Below are positions 44,770 through 55,913 of a stretch of DNA of 64,000 nt, piece after piece. Both the position numbers and the translations under genes were made by a program. The notes under the pieces were generated by a model. That model did no database searches and was not told the DNA's origin. It was given only the letters and a program-made list of their open reading frames with translations. How positions within the stretch are numbered: position 1 is the first letter of the stretch; each line of letters begins with the position of its first letter. Source of the DNA: Aspidiotus rigidus (taxonomy: Eukaryota > Arthropoda > Insecta > Hemiptera > Diaspididae); the NCBI GenBank assembly GCA_035079385.1, contig JAVHKY010000038.1:2666001-2730000 (forward strand). Direction: 5' to 3'.

Positions 44770-45615
44770 TCATGCGTTTGTGTTCTGAACATAAGAAAAC
44801 ACGTAGGAAGTGCGAAGCTCAGTAACATTCATACCACCATTAACCATAAACCCATAATTGTCAGCAGGAGGAAGTTGAGTTGGTTGATAAAACAGTTCAT
44901 CATTAACAAGGCGCATGAAGGCGTCCTTGGACGTCGGCTCCGAGGTAAGCGATCTAATTCCGACAATTCGCGCGTCTCCGGGATCAGGAATCCGTCGGAG
45001 CAAACCGAGAGGCGTTCCTCGATAAGAGTGTCGATCGGGAAATTTGCGAAAGACATACCGGGTACGCATTTGTACCACCAAATCAGCATAATTGCCGAGG
45101 ACCGCATGATCAATCGTAGCCCATTCAGGAGCGTTTATGTCGGGTATGATGGGTGGAATAATGTTGTATCGGAAACCGTTCATAGTGGAGTCAAACTGCC
45201 CGAAGGAATCTAGAAGGTCCGCGATGGGAGCGGGAAGAAGAACCCTTGGCGCTGAGTGGAGAAGGTGGCCGGGGCGTATGCCTTTTTCGCAATAATACAA
45301 TTCCTGGCATCTTTTCAACATGAAGGTTTTCATTGTGCGAATAAATAAATCTCGACTTATCGGTTATTGTGATGAGCCCTGCCATCACGTCGTATACTGC
45401 TCCTGCTAGTGAGTTTTGCTCTTCTATTTGGAACGTAAGGTCGTGCACATGGTGCAACGCGTCCATGCAGCCAAGCTGCTCGTTGATATGAAGAGAAATT
45501 CGAGTTGGTTGACTTCGCTGTTGCTGAGGTTGGAATTGGAATGGCCGAATCGAAAGTTTTGATCCGCTTTGCTGGCGTCGTTGTTGTAGACATCTTTGAA
45601 GCTGTACAAGTTCAA
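44770..45615 (-). pseudogene. Possible endogenous viral structural-protein gene, broken
   Basis: The minus strand has an ATG frame of 187 codons (45333-44770) preceded by two overlapping coding-like frames (45466-45191 and 45615-45424). The three lie in different phases, implying about two frameshifts. Sequence style is unlike the surrounding repeats: balanced amino-acid usage, no low complexity, Pro/Arg/Asn-rich. It recalls capsid-type proteins of RNA viruses seen as insertions in insect genomes, but I cannot name a virus family. A host gene remnant is the alternative. A minus-strand AATAAA follows at 44737-44732. The breaks mean no full-length product is expected. Confidence 0.3.
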
Positions 45616-45619
45616 AACT

Positions 45620-47250
45620 GGTTTGATGGTGGCGGAAAAAGTAATAGGAAACTGGACTGTTTGAAATGTTCGCTTAACAATTCGCAGTGGTAACGAAGAT
45701 GGGGTGTCGAGGACTTGAGAGTTGTAGCTTCACTCAATGAACAGGTGATTAAATGAAGGAAGAAAACAAACGAGCATTGAGAATAAAAAAAGAATTGTTG
45801 CAACTAAACTAAATGAGATTCACGTGAAGTACAGGAGATGACAAGATGACCAGTAATTACATGATCAATTTTACGCGACCGACTACCCCTTCCATATCTG
45901 ACATGAAGAAAGCTACTTGCGGTATCAGTTGATTTGGTGAGGCAGAAAGCACTGTTGTTACCGCAAATGGGTTGGCCTTATCTTATAATCTTCAGAGATT
46001 GCTCTCGTTTTGGTTTTAAATTGTTCAGAGTTGTTATAGTGACGAGTTATTCATTTTCAGAAACCACGAATGAGCATAATTTCTCGCAGAAATACAAGCT
46101 TCACGATCGATTACCGCGAAGATGTGTTTGTCTCAGCATTCATATTGTCGAAAATTCTCCGAAATATCCCATAATATAACTGCACACCTTAAATAGTAGT
46201 AGTGAATTATGAGTCGGTACTGTAATTTAAAATGAACATCCTGAAATGTTTCCCGTTCAACTAACATACCCTGAGATACGTATTTTGCAACGATATCATC
46301 CAAACGAACGCTGACAGGTATCCTCGCGTGTTATTTCTCGTATAAAATTACTCGTACATAGAGTTTTTATTGCTCGAGGCACGTATTGCAGAAGTCTTCG
46401 ATAAACTGGTAACGGAAAAAAAAAACTATAACGCTGTCGCACATCGATTGACGTTCAATTTATCAAACTCACTTCTATCGATAGTGAGTGGTCGACGAAA
46501 AGGTCATCTTATTTTTTTTCTCGTTCTCTCTCGCACTTCCTTATCCACACCGAATATGATATGGATTGCTGCTCTGCCGGCCATGCGGTGGCATTTAGCG
46601 GTTTGACGTCGTGACATATTTCGAATACGTACAGCATAAAGCTGATGGCCATTTGATAACGGGAATTTTTGCCAGAGCAAACTACCGAACGAGATACCTA
46701 CTTGAGTGATAGCGATCGTTTATGAACTTTATTGATGGTACATCCTTTGGCTACGCGCGTCAACAGTGCAGTGCTAGGTTCACTTGTGAGAAGTCTGACG
46801 TCAACCTAATGGCAGAAGCACACCTTGAGTGCTGATGGGCGTACCCACTTCGCTACTCGCGGAGTCTCTTCATTAATTACCTTAATCTTGACGCACAGGA
46901 AGTAGGAAACTTTTCGATTTCAATTTCAGTGCACGCTAGATTGAGCTCAATTATTTGGTCGGAATATTTTCGATTTACCCTTCAGATATTTGTTGTTCAG
47001 TTATCGGGATCTTTTCTAATATCCATCCTCTCATCGATACGAAAGCTCAAAGTCCGTTTTTCCGACGTACACGTTCTAAATCAACTGTCGAACTTTGAAG
47101 CGAAAATTGAGTACACAATTCTGCTTCCTTAGTCTCTTTCCTTTCAACATTTCCAATGTCTTTATTGGCACCCCAACCCACTATAGAGACCCGCGAGTCA
47201 GAGTTCACCTTCCTCCCTTTAGTGGACTTGGAATTCTCTCGAACTCTCGT
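45620..47250. other. Single-copy DNA, no gene called
   Basis: Mixed composition with no repeat of the window. Frames are short, and none has splice signals plus a recognisable domain. Confidence 0.35.
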
Positions 47251-47261
47251 CTCACTCATTC

Positions 47262-47420
47262 CTCAAGAAGGTCTGATTGAGCTAGTATATGAGAATGATT
47301 CAAACTATGATGACTCGCTGGTTAAATCATGATCTTCTGGTTAACTCCCTCTGTCTTTGTTGATGTTGGATTCAGTCGCTTTCGTTTACGCTCCGATGAT
47401 GGTTGTTTAACCGAAAACGT
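47262..47420 (+). pseudogene. PLE GIY-YIG C-terminus and tail
   Basis: The plus strand reads PQEGLIELVYENDSNYDDSL followed by VKS and a stop (47262-47330), as at the end of the PLE nucleases at 53.3 and 61.9 kb (EEGLIEFVYGDDSHFDDS, EDGLIELVYDS). The tail contains CCGATGA (47393-47399), T, GGTTGTTTAACC (47401-47412) and GAAA (47413-47416), close to a hammerhead core. The element is 5'-truncated just upstream. Confidence 0.6.
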
Positions 47421-47765
47421 TTAGCGGCTGTTTCTTTTGTGGTTCAATATAATTTGCTACACCTTCGGGTTGTACACTCTTTTTTGGCTAATTTCTCCTC
47501 CAGCTCTCTCTTCCCTTTCCAAGCCATACAAGGTCCCGCTTTCATCCCGTTGCACACCTTAACTTCTTCTCTATCTTTAACTGCCTTCCTGTGGATTCCT
47601 GGTCATATCAGTCTCCCGAAACACGACACAGTGGATCTAGCTGCCAAACGAGCCCTGCTCTCTCCCTCAACCACCAATTCTTCCCCTTCTCAGATCTATG
47701 ACTTAGAATCTCACAGAAATTTTTCGACATCAGTGCCTCTAAATTTTTTTTTTCAATTTTGACAT
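47421..47765 (+). pseudogene. Non-LTR retrotransposon RNase H fragment
   Basis: The plus-strand frame around 47579-47680 reads FLWIPGHISLPKHDTVDLAA followed by KRALLSP. This matches the W-I-P-G-H...D/E..AD.LAK region of jockey-type RNase H and the remnant at 30.5 kb. The frame is open from 47403 because the PLE tail reads through. Upstream and downstream domains are absent. Confidence 0.6.
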
Positions 47766-47911
47766 GTTCCATGTCTTTTCTCTCGCCGGACCCCGATTTT
47801 GAAACTCGCGAGTACACCCCCCCCTCCCCCCCCCCCGTCAAGAGAAATCTCTACCCCGTGGGTGATACAGAAATTCGCGAGTACACCCCGCGTAATAATA
47901 ATAATTAATAA

Positions 47912-47964
<53 letters not shown>

Positions 47965-49130
47965 AAATAATTAAATAAATAAATAATTGAATACTTAAAT
48001 AATTAATATAATTAATAATTAGAAAATCTCTACCCCGTGGGTGATTCGGAAATTCGCGAGTACACCCCGCGTAATAATAATAATTAATTAATTAATTAAT
48101 TAATTAATTAATTAATTAATTAATTAATTAATTAAATAATTGAATAATTAAATAATTAAATAATTAAATAATTAAATAAATAAATAATTAAATAAATAAA
48201 TAATTAAATAAATAAATAATTAAATAATTAATATAATTAATAATATTAGAGGGGGCGAACGAGCGGAGCGAGTTCGCGCTACCTCATATTTCTCATAGAA
48301 GACTTGAATTGTCTCACACCATTCCAATACAACAGCGAGACTTGACATGTTCCATGTCTTTTCTCTCGCCGGACCCCGATTTTGAAACTCGCGAGTACAC
48401 CCCCCCCCTCCCCCCCGTCAAGAGAAATCTCTACCCCGTGGGTGATTCAGAAATTCGCGAGTACACCCCGCGTAATAATAATAATTAATAAATAAATAAA
48501 TAAATAAATAATTAAATAAATAAATAATTAAATAAATAAATAATTAAATAATTAATATAATTAATAATTAGAGGGGGCGAACGAGCGGGGCGAGTTCGCG
48601 CTACCTCATACTTCTCATAGAAGACTTATACGACGCCAAGATGGGTAAAGTTTTCCAAGTCCCTCTTCCTATCATATATGGCTGGATAGTCGAAATTTTT
48701 CCAAGTCCCCTAGACTTGAATTTTCTCATACCATTCCAATACAACAGCGAGATCGCTCGTTCGCCCCACCGAAAGTTGATACCTCAAAATATAGAACACC
48801 CATAATTACCTCAAAATATTTGTCATACAAGACTTATACGACGCCAAGATAGGTAAAGGGGTAAACGAATAATATCTCACGAACACTTGACCTAGTACAA
48901 GAATTAATAATAAAATGCAATAATTAAATAATTGAATAATTAAATAATTAAATAAATAAAGGCTGGATAGTCGAAATTTTTCCAAGTCCCCTAGACTTGA
49001 AATGTCACATACCGTTCCAATACAACAGCGAGACGGGGGGCGAACGAGCGGAGCGAGTTCGCGCAACCTCGTATTTCTCATAGAAGACTTATACGAGTCC
49101 AAGATAGGTAAAGGGGTAAACGAATGATAT
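47766..49130. repeat. Microsatellite-rich tandem repeats with GC-rich modules
   Basis: A module of CATGTTCCATGTCTTTTCTC, CGGACCCCGATTTTG, CGCGAGTACACCCC and TCTACCCCGTGGGTGAT occurs from 47761 and again from 48347. It is followed by long TAAA/TTAA tracts (47890-48240, 48470-48560). A second module, GGGGGCGAACGAGCGGAGCG then AGTTCGCGCTACCTC, recurs at about 48245, 48575 and 49035. CATAGAAGACTTATACGA blocks and single ~45-bp array units (48650-48715, 48960-49000) are interspersed. No gene is present. Confidence 0.7.
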
Positions 49131-49309
49131 CTCACGAACACTTGACCTAGTAGAAGCCTAGACTGACATATTTCATGATGACTGATAAAATATAAAAGAC
49201 ATGGAACATGATTTTCATTTATTTGGCTATGCCAGAAAATTTCTGTGAAAAGCGTCCTGTAAAATTTCATTCAATTTTTAGAATCACTATCGTTCTTTAA
49301 TTACCTTAT

Positions 49310-49560
49310 CTAAATCCACCATGAACTTCGTTTATAGTGTGGATGGTTCCCATGGTGTCTGTTGTTTTTGAGCAGCGTGAGAAGGTCCTTCTTCGGTATA
49401 GTACCAAACATGTTTGCCACATCGAAGGATACCAGCTTGTCGTTACTTGATTTCCTAAAGGCTATTCGGAGCGAGCGCATGTGTCCAAAGGAACTGATAT
49501 TGTCATCATGCCTCTGTAGTCCGAACTTTATGAAGTGGAAATCAAGATAGGCTTTTCTTC
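49310..49560 (-). pseudogene. PLE reverse transcriptase fragment (motif A)
   Basis: The minus strand reads AFRKSSNDKLVSFDVANMFG then TIPKKDLLTLL, parallel to the PLE F sequence RSNDKLISSDVTNMFGTIPK (55.3 kb). The motif A Asp is present (SFDV). Nothing of motifs B or C remains. It belongs to the same family as PLE F. Confidence 0.65.
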
Positions 49561-49972
49561 TGATGTCAGGATTTCGTTTTTACAATTCCTATCACATTTA
49601 CGCACTTGGAAAGATTTTGACTGTCTGGATTATAAAGTAGAGAGATTTTGAAAAAATTCGATCTTCCTGCGGCCAATGCAATGTAAGAAATAATTTAAAA
49701 ACTCGCAGCTTCGTCAGCTGCTCAATTGTATCAATCCTGTTTCTTTGGGGTTTCTTTGTTTATACTTTTTCTAAATAAAGATTAAAATTCGTTCCTCACT
49801 ACCTTAGGAGTTCAAGTTTGAAAGTCCACATTTTTCCAAATTCTTCCTTATCAGATACAGCCATCATAGCTTCATCTCTGGTGGTCCAGAATCGTATATG
49901 AGGAACCTCACCCCCTGACGAGTCTTCTGGTACGCTTATAGTAACTTTTGGAGATGTGCCAGCAATATGGGG

Positions 49973-50416
49973 TTAGCCGGTAAGTCTGTGCGCTTTTCTC
50001 GTCGTATATGTTTTCAAAGACTCGCGTTCCGGCAGTTGACTGAGCACCTCGCACGGCACTCCTTCAAATTTGATACTTAGAAGTTGAGTGGGAGAGATTT
50101 CCGGATTCTCTACGGCCTTCCTTTTCAGCGTATACGTTAGTTCCTCTGCTTTGACCTCTTCTTGATTTAGCGCGTGAGCGAATTTTGAGCCATTTGGTCC
50201 CTTTAGTAGTACGATTACATTTTTTGGTAATGCAGGGTTGCGCAGGTAAACGTGGCCGTCGATCTGTAGTTTCTTTCCTACTATTTTCGCCATAATCTTT
50301 CCGCACAAACTGACGCTTACGCCGAACTGCCGGAAGGGTATCACTTTTCCTTTTCTCACATTAGTATGGAAAATGAGAATTATTGGCGGTCCGGATGTCG
50401 ATGTCGGCGCTATCAT
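49973..50416 (-). pseudogene. Mutator-like (FLYWCH-type) transposon protein fragment
   Basis: An ATG frame of 147 codons on the minus strand. Its middle (LQIDGHVYLRNPALPKN...VLLKGPNG) has the start of a FLYWCH-like zinc-finger layout. Its end (KRKAVENPEISPTQLL...SQLPERESLKTYTTRKAHRL) resembles the helical linker (K..A....PAQIL....LP....L...I.R.R...LP) between FLYWCH finger and transposase in Mutator-like insect proteins. The Cys and Trp positions of the finger are not preserved and no DDE domain follows, so this is an isolated N-terminal piece. The family call is by pattern only. Confidence 0.4.
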
Positions 50417-50619
50417 TCGTGATACTAACCAGCCCTAAAAATCCACGGTACAAATGCGCCGGAAAGTGGACATTCGGGATCGTAGATTTTCGGGTGTTTG
50501 GTTTTGGGAAATTAGATATTCGAGAAATATGGACTTTCGGGTATCTGTGTGTGAGAAATTTAATATTTGGGAGAAATGTTTTCGGGAAAACGGTACCGGA
50601 AAATTGTACCGTAATGCCT

Positions 50620-50735
50620 AGTCCCCTTCTTATCACCTATAGCTCCAAGATCAAAAGTTTTCTGGGCCCCTCATTTTGCCGGACGGCGCCCAGTATTTTT
50701 ATTCAATTTAACTCCCCAGTTCACTGATAGAGTAC
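50620..50735. repeat. Array unit and end-module fragment
   Basis: CCCCTTCTTATCACCTATAG and CTCATTTTGCCGGACGGCGC are parts of the ~45-bp unit and of the right-end module of the array-carrying family. Confidence 0.4.
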
Positions 50736-50939
50736 TTTAAAAAGGTTGACATTTGAGAGACATCAATAAAGGGGAGGGGTAAGGAGACCTCCGGCTATTG
50801 AGCTTCATGTAGTATGAGCAAAATTGGAAAAATTTATATTATTTAAACTCAATCGTGATGAGTGGGTGAGTCAAAATAAGTAATCGAGAGAGAATACTCA
50901 AATTATTACAAAAATGCTACTAATACCGCAATAGAACGC

Positions 50940-51300
50940 AGATACAGACGGCCGAGCGCCTTCGGTTAAATACCCTTTCTCAAAGCATGTAAGAAAGTGA
51001 CTGAACCCAACACCATTAAGCCCCGAGAACGTCAGACGAGGTCACGACTGAGCAAGTGAGTCATGAAAATGTGGATCATTCTCATGGACTAATTCAATCA
51101 GTTTCTCTTCAGGAATGTGCCTGTTTCATACGGTGATGTCTTTACTGTTCCGAAGTCAAATATCAAGAGCCATATTCTCCTTATGGAAGAGGACTTTCGA
51201 ACCTTTTTTAAAACTCTGACCACTTTCAGTTAAATGATCGGCAAACGCCGACCTTTCCATGTTAACTTTTTTCCCACGCTTTCTTAGCGGGCGACCCGCT
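50940..51300 (-). pseudogene. PLE GIY-YIG fragment (copy D)
   Basis: The minus strand reads MERSAFADHLTESGQSFKKG then SKVLFHKEN (about 51260-51180). After frame breaks come PEEKLIELVHENDPHFHDS (about 51115-51075) and a tail with GAAAGTGACTGAACCCAACA as in PLE C. The nuclease motif itself is gone. Confidence 0.55.
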
Positions 51301-51380
51301 GTCTGTTTTGTGGGGGTGTATCGTCAGAAAAAGGGAGCGAACGGGAGCGCGTCCGACAATTGTAACGTAATCATTTTTGA

Positions 51381-51480
51381 AAAACAACGGCTTCCTTAAC
51401 AAAGTTCTACGTGAAACGCAGGGAGCCTGTTCTATGAGTCAAATTGGTTTTGCTATTGAGAATTCAAGGAAGCCTAGACC
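51381..51480 (+). mobile_element. Left end of an array-carrying element (fragment)
   Basis: AAAACAACGGCTTCCTTAAC followed by GCAGGGAGCCTGTTCTATG and AATTCAAGGAAGCCTAGACC matches the first ~100 bp of the element at 62298. The array and right end are missing. Confidence 0.6.
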
Positions 51481-51608
51481 TACTATAAGCCGAGTACAAA
51501 ATTAGTATACTGCATATTGTGGAACAAGTGAAAACTCTTGATGACGTCATCAGTGAACTTGACCTATTTTAGGGACTTAGAAATAACTGTCTTTTATGGC
51601 TAGTATAA

Positions 51609-51800
51609 CGGGTGAGGTCAAAAGACGTTACCAGTTGAATGAGAGTTGCGCTGAATTCACTCCAGCGCAAAAACGTGAAACATTAGATGTATACTTCAAT
51701 TTATGAAATTTGTATCTCAATTTTATCTTCAATTTGCGTTCCTACCCAACTTTCTAGGACTTTTCTGAGCCGAGTTATGGACCAGATTTCCGAAATAAGA
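51609..51800 (+). mobile_element. H foldback element, left half only (copy E)
   Basis: GGGTGAGGTCAAAAGACGTT, then TTCACTCCAGCGCAAAAACG, TATCTCAATTTTATCTTCAA and TTTCTAGGACTTTTCTGAGC match the left arm of H. It stops near 51790. Confidence 0.55.
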
Positions 51801-53189
51801 AATAGAAAATTTCCCCACTTTCAACATCGTCATGCTGATGTTTATGAGATTAGGAACTGGGTCATAATTCTGGATCATTGGTGGATGATGTTTATTACTT
51901 GATTATATAAAATATACTGGACTCGTGGGTACAGGTAGAATCAATGGAATTGTCATAAATTTTTCGTTCATGGAATTAAAATTCCAGGTCGTGATATTCA
52001 TCGAGGAAAGAGCTGCATTAGTGATCATTTCCTTGATTCAAATTCTTCGTTAGAATTTCGTAAATTAATCATTCAAAAACGTTTCTTCAAGATTATATTT
52101 TTTGCTCGTAAAAATAAATAGGTACGAAATAAATCATTTCTATCAAAAATTTCGAGAGGATTCAATACCCACGTTTCGAGTGATATTTTTTTCTATGTTC
52201 GGAACCTTCTTCGAAAGAATATAATTATTTTCGAGTAATTATAATACTTTTCGAGATTTCTATTTTCCTCACTTTCGTTTCCGCCTTGATAATTTCGAAT
52301 GTCCCGATACTAGGAAATACATCGTATACTAACTATACCTAATTATGAACGATCGAAATGCGACGTAGAAGCATAATTTCTGGCGCATTTCCATAAGCGT
52401 GCCGTAGTAAAATACCGCTAATAGCGCCTCTTCCTCGCTCTTTTTTTCCCCGAATATATTATACGCTCGTCGTTTCATCTCGACGACGACGTTTCCGGGT
52501 TAACGACGAACTCGCTCTCTGCTCTCTTCTTCTTCCTCCGATGGCGCCAAACAACATCGGAGTACACCGTACACGTATCGGCGAATTTTTCATTGACATT
52601 AACTTTTTTTTCCCCCTACTTTTTTCGCGAGGACGAAATTCTGTGTCTATATTGATAATGCACCGAGTAAATGCAACAACGGGCAAACCACTCGAGTGAA
52701 GGCGCGGAAATGTAACACTGACACGGTGACTGCAACGATGACGGACGTGCAAATATTTGCTACGACTAAACGCCGTTCTGCATACGGGATACATTTCCGC
52801 GTCAGCAGAACAGAAGCCTCACATGTCAGCTATAGTGTGTGACAATCGACTAAATAGTGTGTTTAACTTGTCGCTGAATGTCATTACAAATAAAACGACA
52901 AACACTTACCGGTACCATCGAGAGAACTACAGTGTCTGGTTCCTGTGTTATCTAATCCGGATGTTTTTCTGAAGAATTTATCGTAGCAGGAACTTCTCTA
53001 TACGAGGACACTCGGACTATTGTTTAAAAGTGTCGCCACCGCAATAAGCGCGAATTAGTCAGTTGTACAAATTTCTGTGCAGCTTATGGCAAGATTATTC
53101 GATGGTAACGTGAAGATCAGCGACGTGTTCTCCGGGTAAACAAAGCTTCTATAATGAAGAGGATATTCAAAGGAGTAACGCGAAAGGAG
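51800..53189. other. Single-copy DNA, CpG-rich in 52300-52800
   Basis: CpG-rich between about 52300 and 52830. A 111-codon Arg-rich minus-strand frame (52794-52459) is compositional. No domain or splice structure was recognised. Confidence 0.35.
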
Positions 53190-53735
53190 ATGCAAAGGAC
53201 CGCACGAAAATTGAAAACACGAGCGCTTTCAGCTAATCAGCCATTCTCGAAGTGTGGAAAGCAACTGAACCCAACACCAAGGAAGTACAAGCGACATCAA
53301 ACGAAATCATGACCGAAGCTACGAGTCATCGAAATGTGAATCATCCCCGTAGACAAATTCGATCAATCCTTCTTCAGAAATGTACCTGTTCAAAACGGTA
53401 ACGCTACTATTATTCTGATGTCGGAGGATTTCTATTTCCTCAAGGGCCAGACGTTTGAAGTACGAGTTTTCCCTATGAAGGAGGACTCCGAACCCCTTTC
53501 TAAAATTGTGACCACTTTCGATCAAATGATCAGCAAAGGCGGACTCCCCTACTTTCTTTTTTATCCAAGTTTTTTCGTGTTCGTCAACTCTAATTTGGAG
53601 TTGACGGCTGGTCATCCCTATCTCGCAGACGCTAGGGCAATCTCCACAAGCCACGCTATAAACCCCTCCCCTCTCGGCCATTGGAATAGGGTCCTTTAAT
53701 TTGACGAAAAGGCTCTTAATTGTTATCGGAACTCA
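53190..53735 (-). pseudogene. PLE C: GIY-YIG nuclease, nearly intact
   Basis: The minus strand from 53735 gives KSLFVKLKDPIPMAE, GGVYSVACGDC (GIY-type motif with CxxC), then EIGMTSRQLQIRVDEHEK. The usual YIG reads EIG and the Arg is kept. ESAFADHLIESGHNF follows, then LEEIEILRHQN with the catalytic-type Glu, and EEGLIEFVYGDDSHFDDS before a stop at 53319. The nuclease of PLEs nicks target DNA for target-primed reverse transcription. Loss of Tyr in YIG suggests an inactive enzyme. The tail (53190-53300) has the hairpin plus GAAAGCGCTC block. Upstream it is cut at 53735 by PLE F. Confidence 0.7.
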
Positions 53736-53759
53736 ATAGTGAGTGAGTGAGATGTAAGT

Positions 53760-55860
53760 AGAGCACTAATATTGAAAAAGGGTTTTCCAATGGTACAAAT
53801 CTACTTTATTAGTTGCTTATACAAGTCTTACTCTTGTATTACAAGAGTACTTTCGGGTATTATCCCATCATCAGTTGTGTCGCAACTGGAAAACAAGGCC
53901 TTAACCATAAGTTTTTGTAGTATAACACTGTGATCTTATTGGCTAGAACAATGCTGTCTTGTGATTGGTTCACTTCTAGAAACTTATTCTTACGATAATA
54001 TGACATTGTGTTCTTATTGGCTAAGACATACTGCTTTGTGATTGGTTCAATCTATTGTCCTAAATGCTGCGTTTCTATTGGCTATCTGGATTCCTGCCGT
54101 CTCATTGGTTGGTTCTGTTCTTCTTCTCTCGTCCAATCACCAGGCCGAATAATTTTTCACTGTCAAATGTGATTACATTGTTCAAGAGGCCGGCTTTCTT
54201 CCTCTTGGCTTTTGCTATCTCCATTTGTTCCCAGAGTTTTCTTCTCTTCGTGCGATTCTCTACGTATGACTTCAAATATTCCCTCTCAATCGTGGTTTTC
54301 CTCGTTACAGTGTTTCCCAAACAGTGACTTGCCATCTTCTTTTTCCCTCGACGTTTTGTGCTCCTTTCTCCTGATCTCAAACTTTCTCCCAGTCTCACCG
54401 ATATAGATCCCCTCACTGAGCTTGAACACTCCGCTCAAGCTTTCCTTGTCCTTTTCTTCCGTCTGGTCATTGCTGATTCTCTTCACCATGGGTTGGTTAT
54501 TCTGGATACCCACATTCACATCATAGCCATTGAACGCCTTTATCACCTTGTTTGTGTACTTTCCTATATATGGTATCGATCCGGAGTACTTTCTCACTAT
54601 GCTATCATGGGTTCCTTTCTTTGTTTCCATTTTCCCAAAGACTCCCTCCACCACACATCTGCGGTAGCCATTGGCATCTGCGATCTGCTTTACTATCTCG
54701 ATCTCTTCTCTTTGTTGTTCTTGAGGACAGAAATTGCCCGATAGCAGTAGTTCTGGATTGCCGCTAACTTGTGCTAGGGTGGTGGTAGGAGTAATTTGGC
54801 ATAATGGTGTCAGTATGCGTCGGCTTTCTGTATATTTTGTATTCCATCCTATTGTTCTCCAGTGTGAGTGTAAGGTCCAAATAGTCAATGGTCTCATTGC
54901 CTTTTTCCACTGTGAATTTGTTGCTCTCATTCATCGTGTTTAGGTCCACCTGTCTATGAGTGCCTGACCATACAATTAGGATATCAATCTACATATCTGG
55001 CCCAGTGTTTGATCGAGTTTCTGAACTTGCTGCCCTTCAATATCTTGTTTTCCATATCATTCATGAATATCTCCGCCAGTATTGGTGACAGCGGTGATCC
55101 CATCGCAAGTCCCCTTTCCTGACTGTAGAACCTGTTATTGAAGCGGCGGCAGTTCTGGCTTAAGATCTCCTCCACTATGTTGGCGTACTTCGACCCATCG
55201 GGGTTCCCATGGTATCTGTTGTTTTTGAGCAGAGTGAGAAGTTCCTCCTTCGGTATGGTACCAAACATATTAGTCACATCAGAGGATATCAGCTTGTCGT
55301 TGCTCCTGATTTCCAACTTGTCCAGTTGCTCAATCAGCTCTCCGTTCTTTCTGATACTTCGTGTGGGTGCAAACTGGTAGTTTTCTTTCAGGAATGTGGC
55401 TACGATCTTTGCTATCTTGTAGCATGGTGATTGAATGCTGTTGATCAGGGGTCTCATCGGACGGTTCGCTTTGTGGAGTTTTACAAGCCCCTTGAGTTTT
55501 GGTGCAACCGTGTTCATCTCAAGCGTCCTTCCATTGCCGGGTACATTGTTCCGTTTCAACACAGCTTTTAGGTCATCTTGGTATTTCCGTGTTGGGTCCC
55601 TTGCCAGCTCTTGGTATCCATTAACTGCGATGTACGACTCCACTTTTTGGGTTAGTCCTCCTTCTCCATTACCACTACCGTGCTGTCCTTGTCCGCCTTT
55701 GTCAAAATCATGTTGTTCTGTCGGATCTTCTTTTGTAGATTTGTGACCTTCCTCTGCATTACTTGCGTTCTGTCATAGGTTCGGCACATATCCTCTTTGA
55801 TATCCAACAGCACTTTCCCAATTTTGGTCCGGGCTTCTGGTCTCACGTCGTGTTCCATGG
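53760..55860 (-). pseudogene. PLE F: near-complete Penelope-like retroelement, frameshifted
   Basis: Minus strand, 5' to 3'. ILTKADKDSTVVVMEK (about 55700) opens the reverse transcriptase. A 219-codon frame (55643-54984) follows, with LKGLVKLHKANRPMRPL, motif A (SSDVTNMFGTIP), motif B (GLAMGSPLSPILAEIFM) and HWARYVD. One extra T after GTAGAT shifts the frame inside YVDD; the next phase continues DILIVWSG. YLDLTLTLENNRMEYKIYRK and PTHTDTIMP follow (54880-54800), then the thumb PYIGKYTNKVIKAFNGYDVN, then SGVFKLSEGIYIGETGRKFE. The GIY-YIG here lacks the CxxC seen in PLEs A-C, so F is a different lineage. A further shift precedes the last part (YLKSYVENRTKRRKLWEQ). The 3' UTR carries a hammerhead-like motif. 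Confidence 0.8.
53811..53887 (-). ncRNA. Hammerhead-ribozyme-like motif in the PLE F 3' region
   Basis: On the minus strand: CTGATGA (53874-53868), stem II GGG/CCC (53866-53864 / 53857-53855) after one unpaired T, and GAAA (53854-53851). Stem III is CAAGAGTA/TACTCTTG (8 bp, 5-base loop, 53849-53829). Stem I is CAA/TTG (53877-53875 / 53824-53822) plus a distal AGTTGC/GCAACT (53887-53882 / 53816-53811). PLEs are known to carry minimal type I hammerheads. The triplet before the cleavage position reads GAC instead of NUH, so this copy is probably inactive. Confidence 0.6.
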
Positions 55861-55913
55861 TTTGGATTACTATTGTTCGAAGCTAATGGCCATGCTTTCA
55901 AGCCTACACTGGT

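Noticed and set aside
52459..52794. 111-codon Arg-rich frame
   Set aside because: CpG-rich composition yields Arg codons; no paralogue, domain or splice support, unlike the P1/P2 Arg-rich frames.
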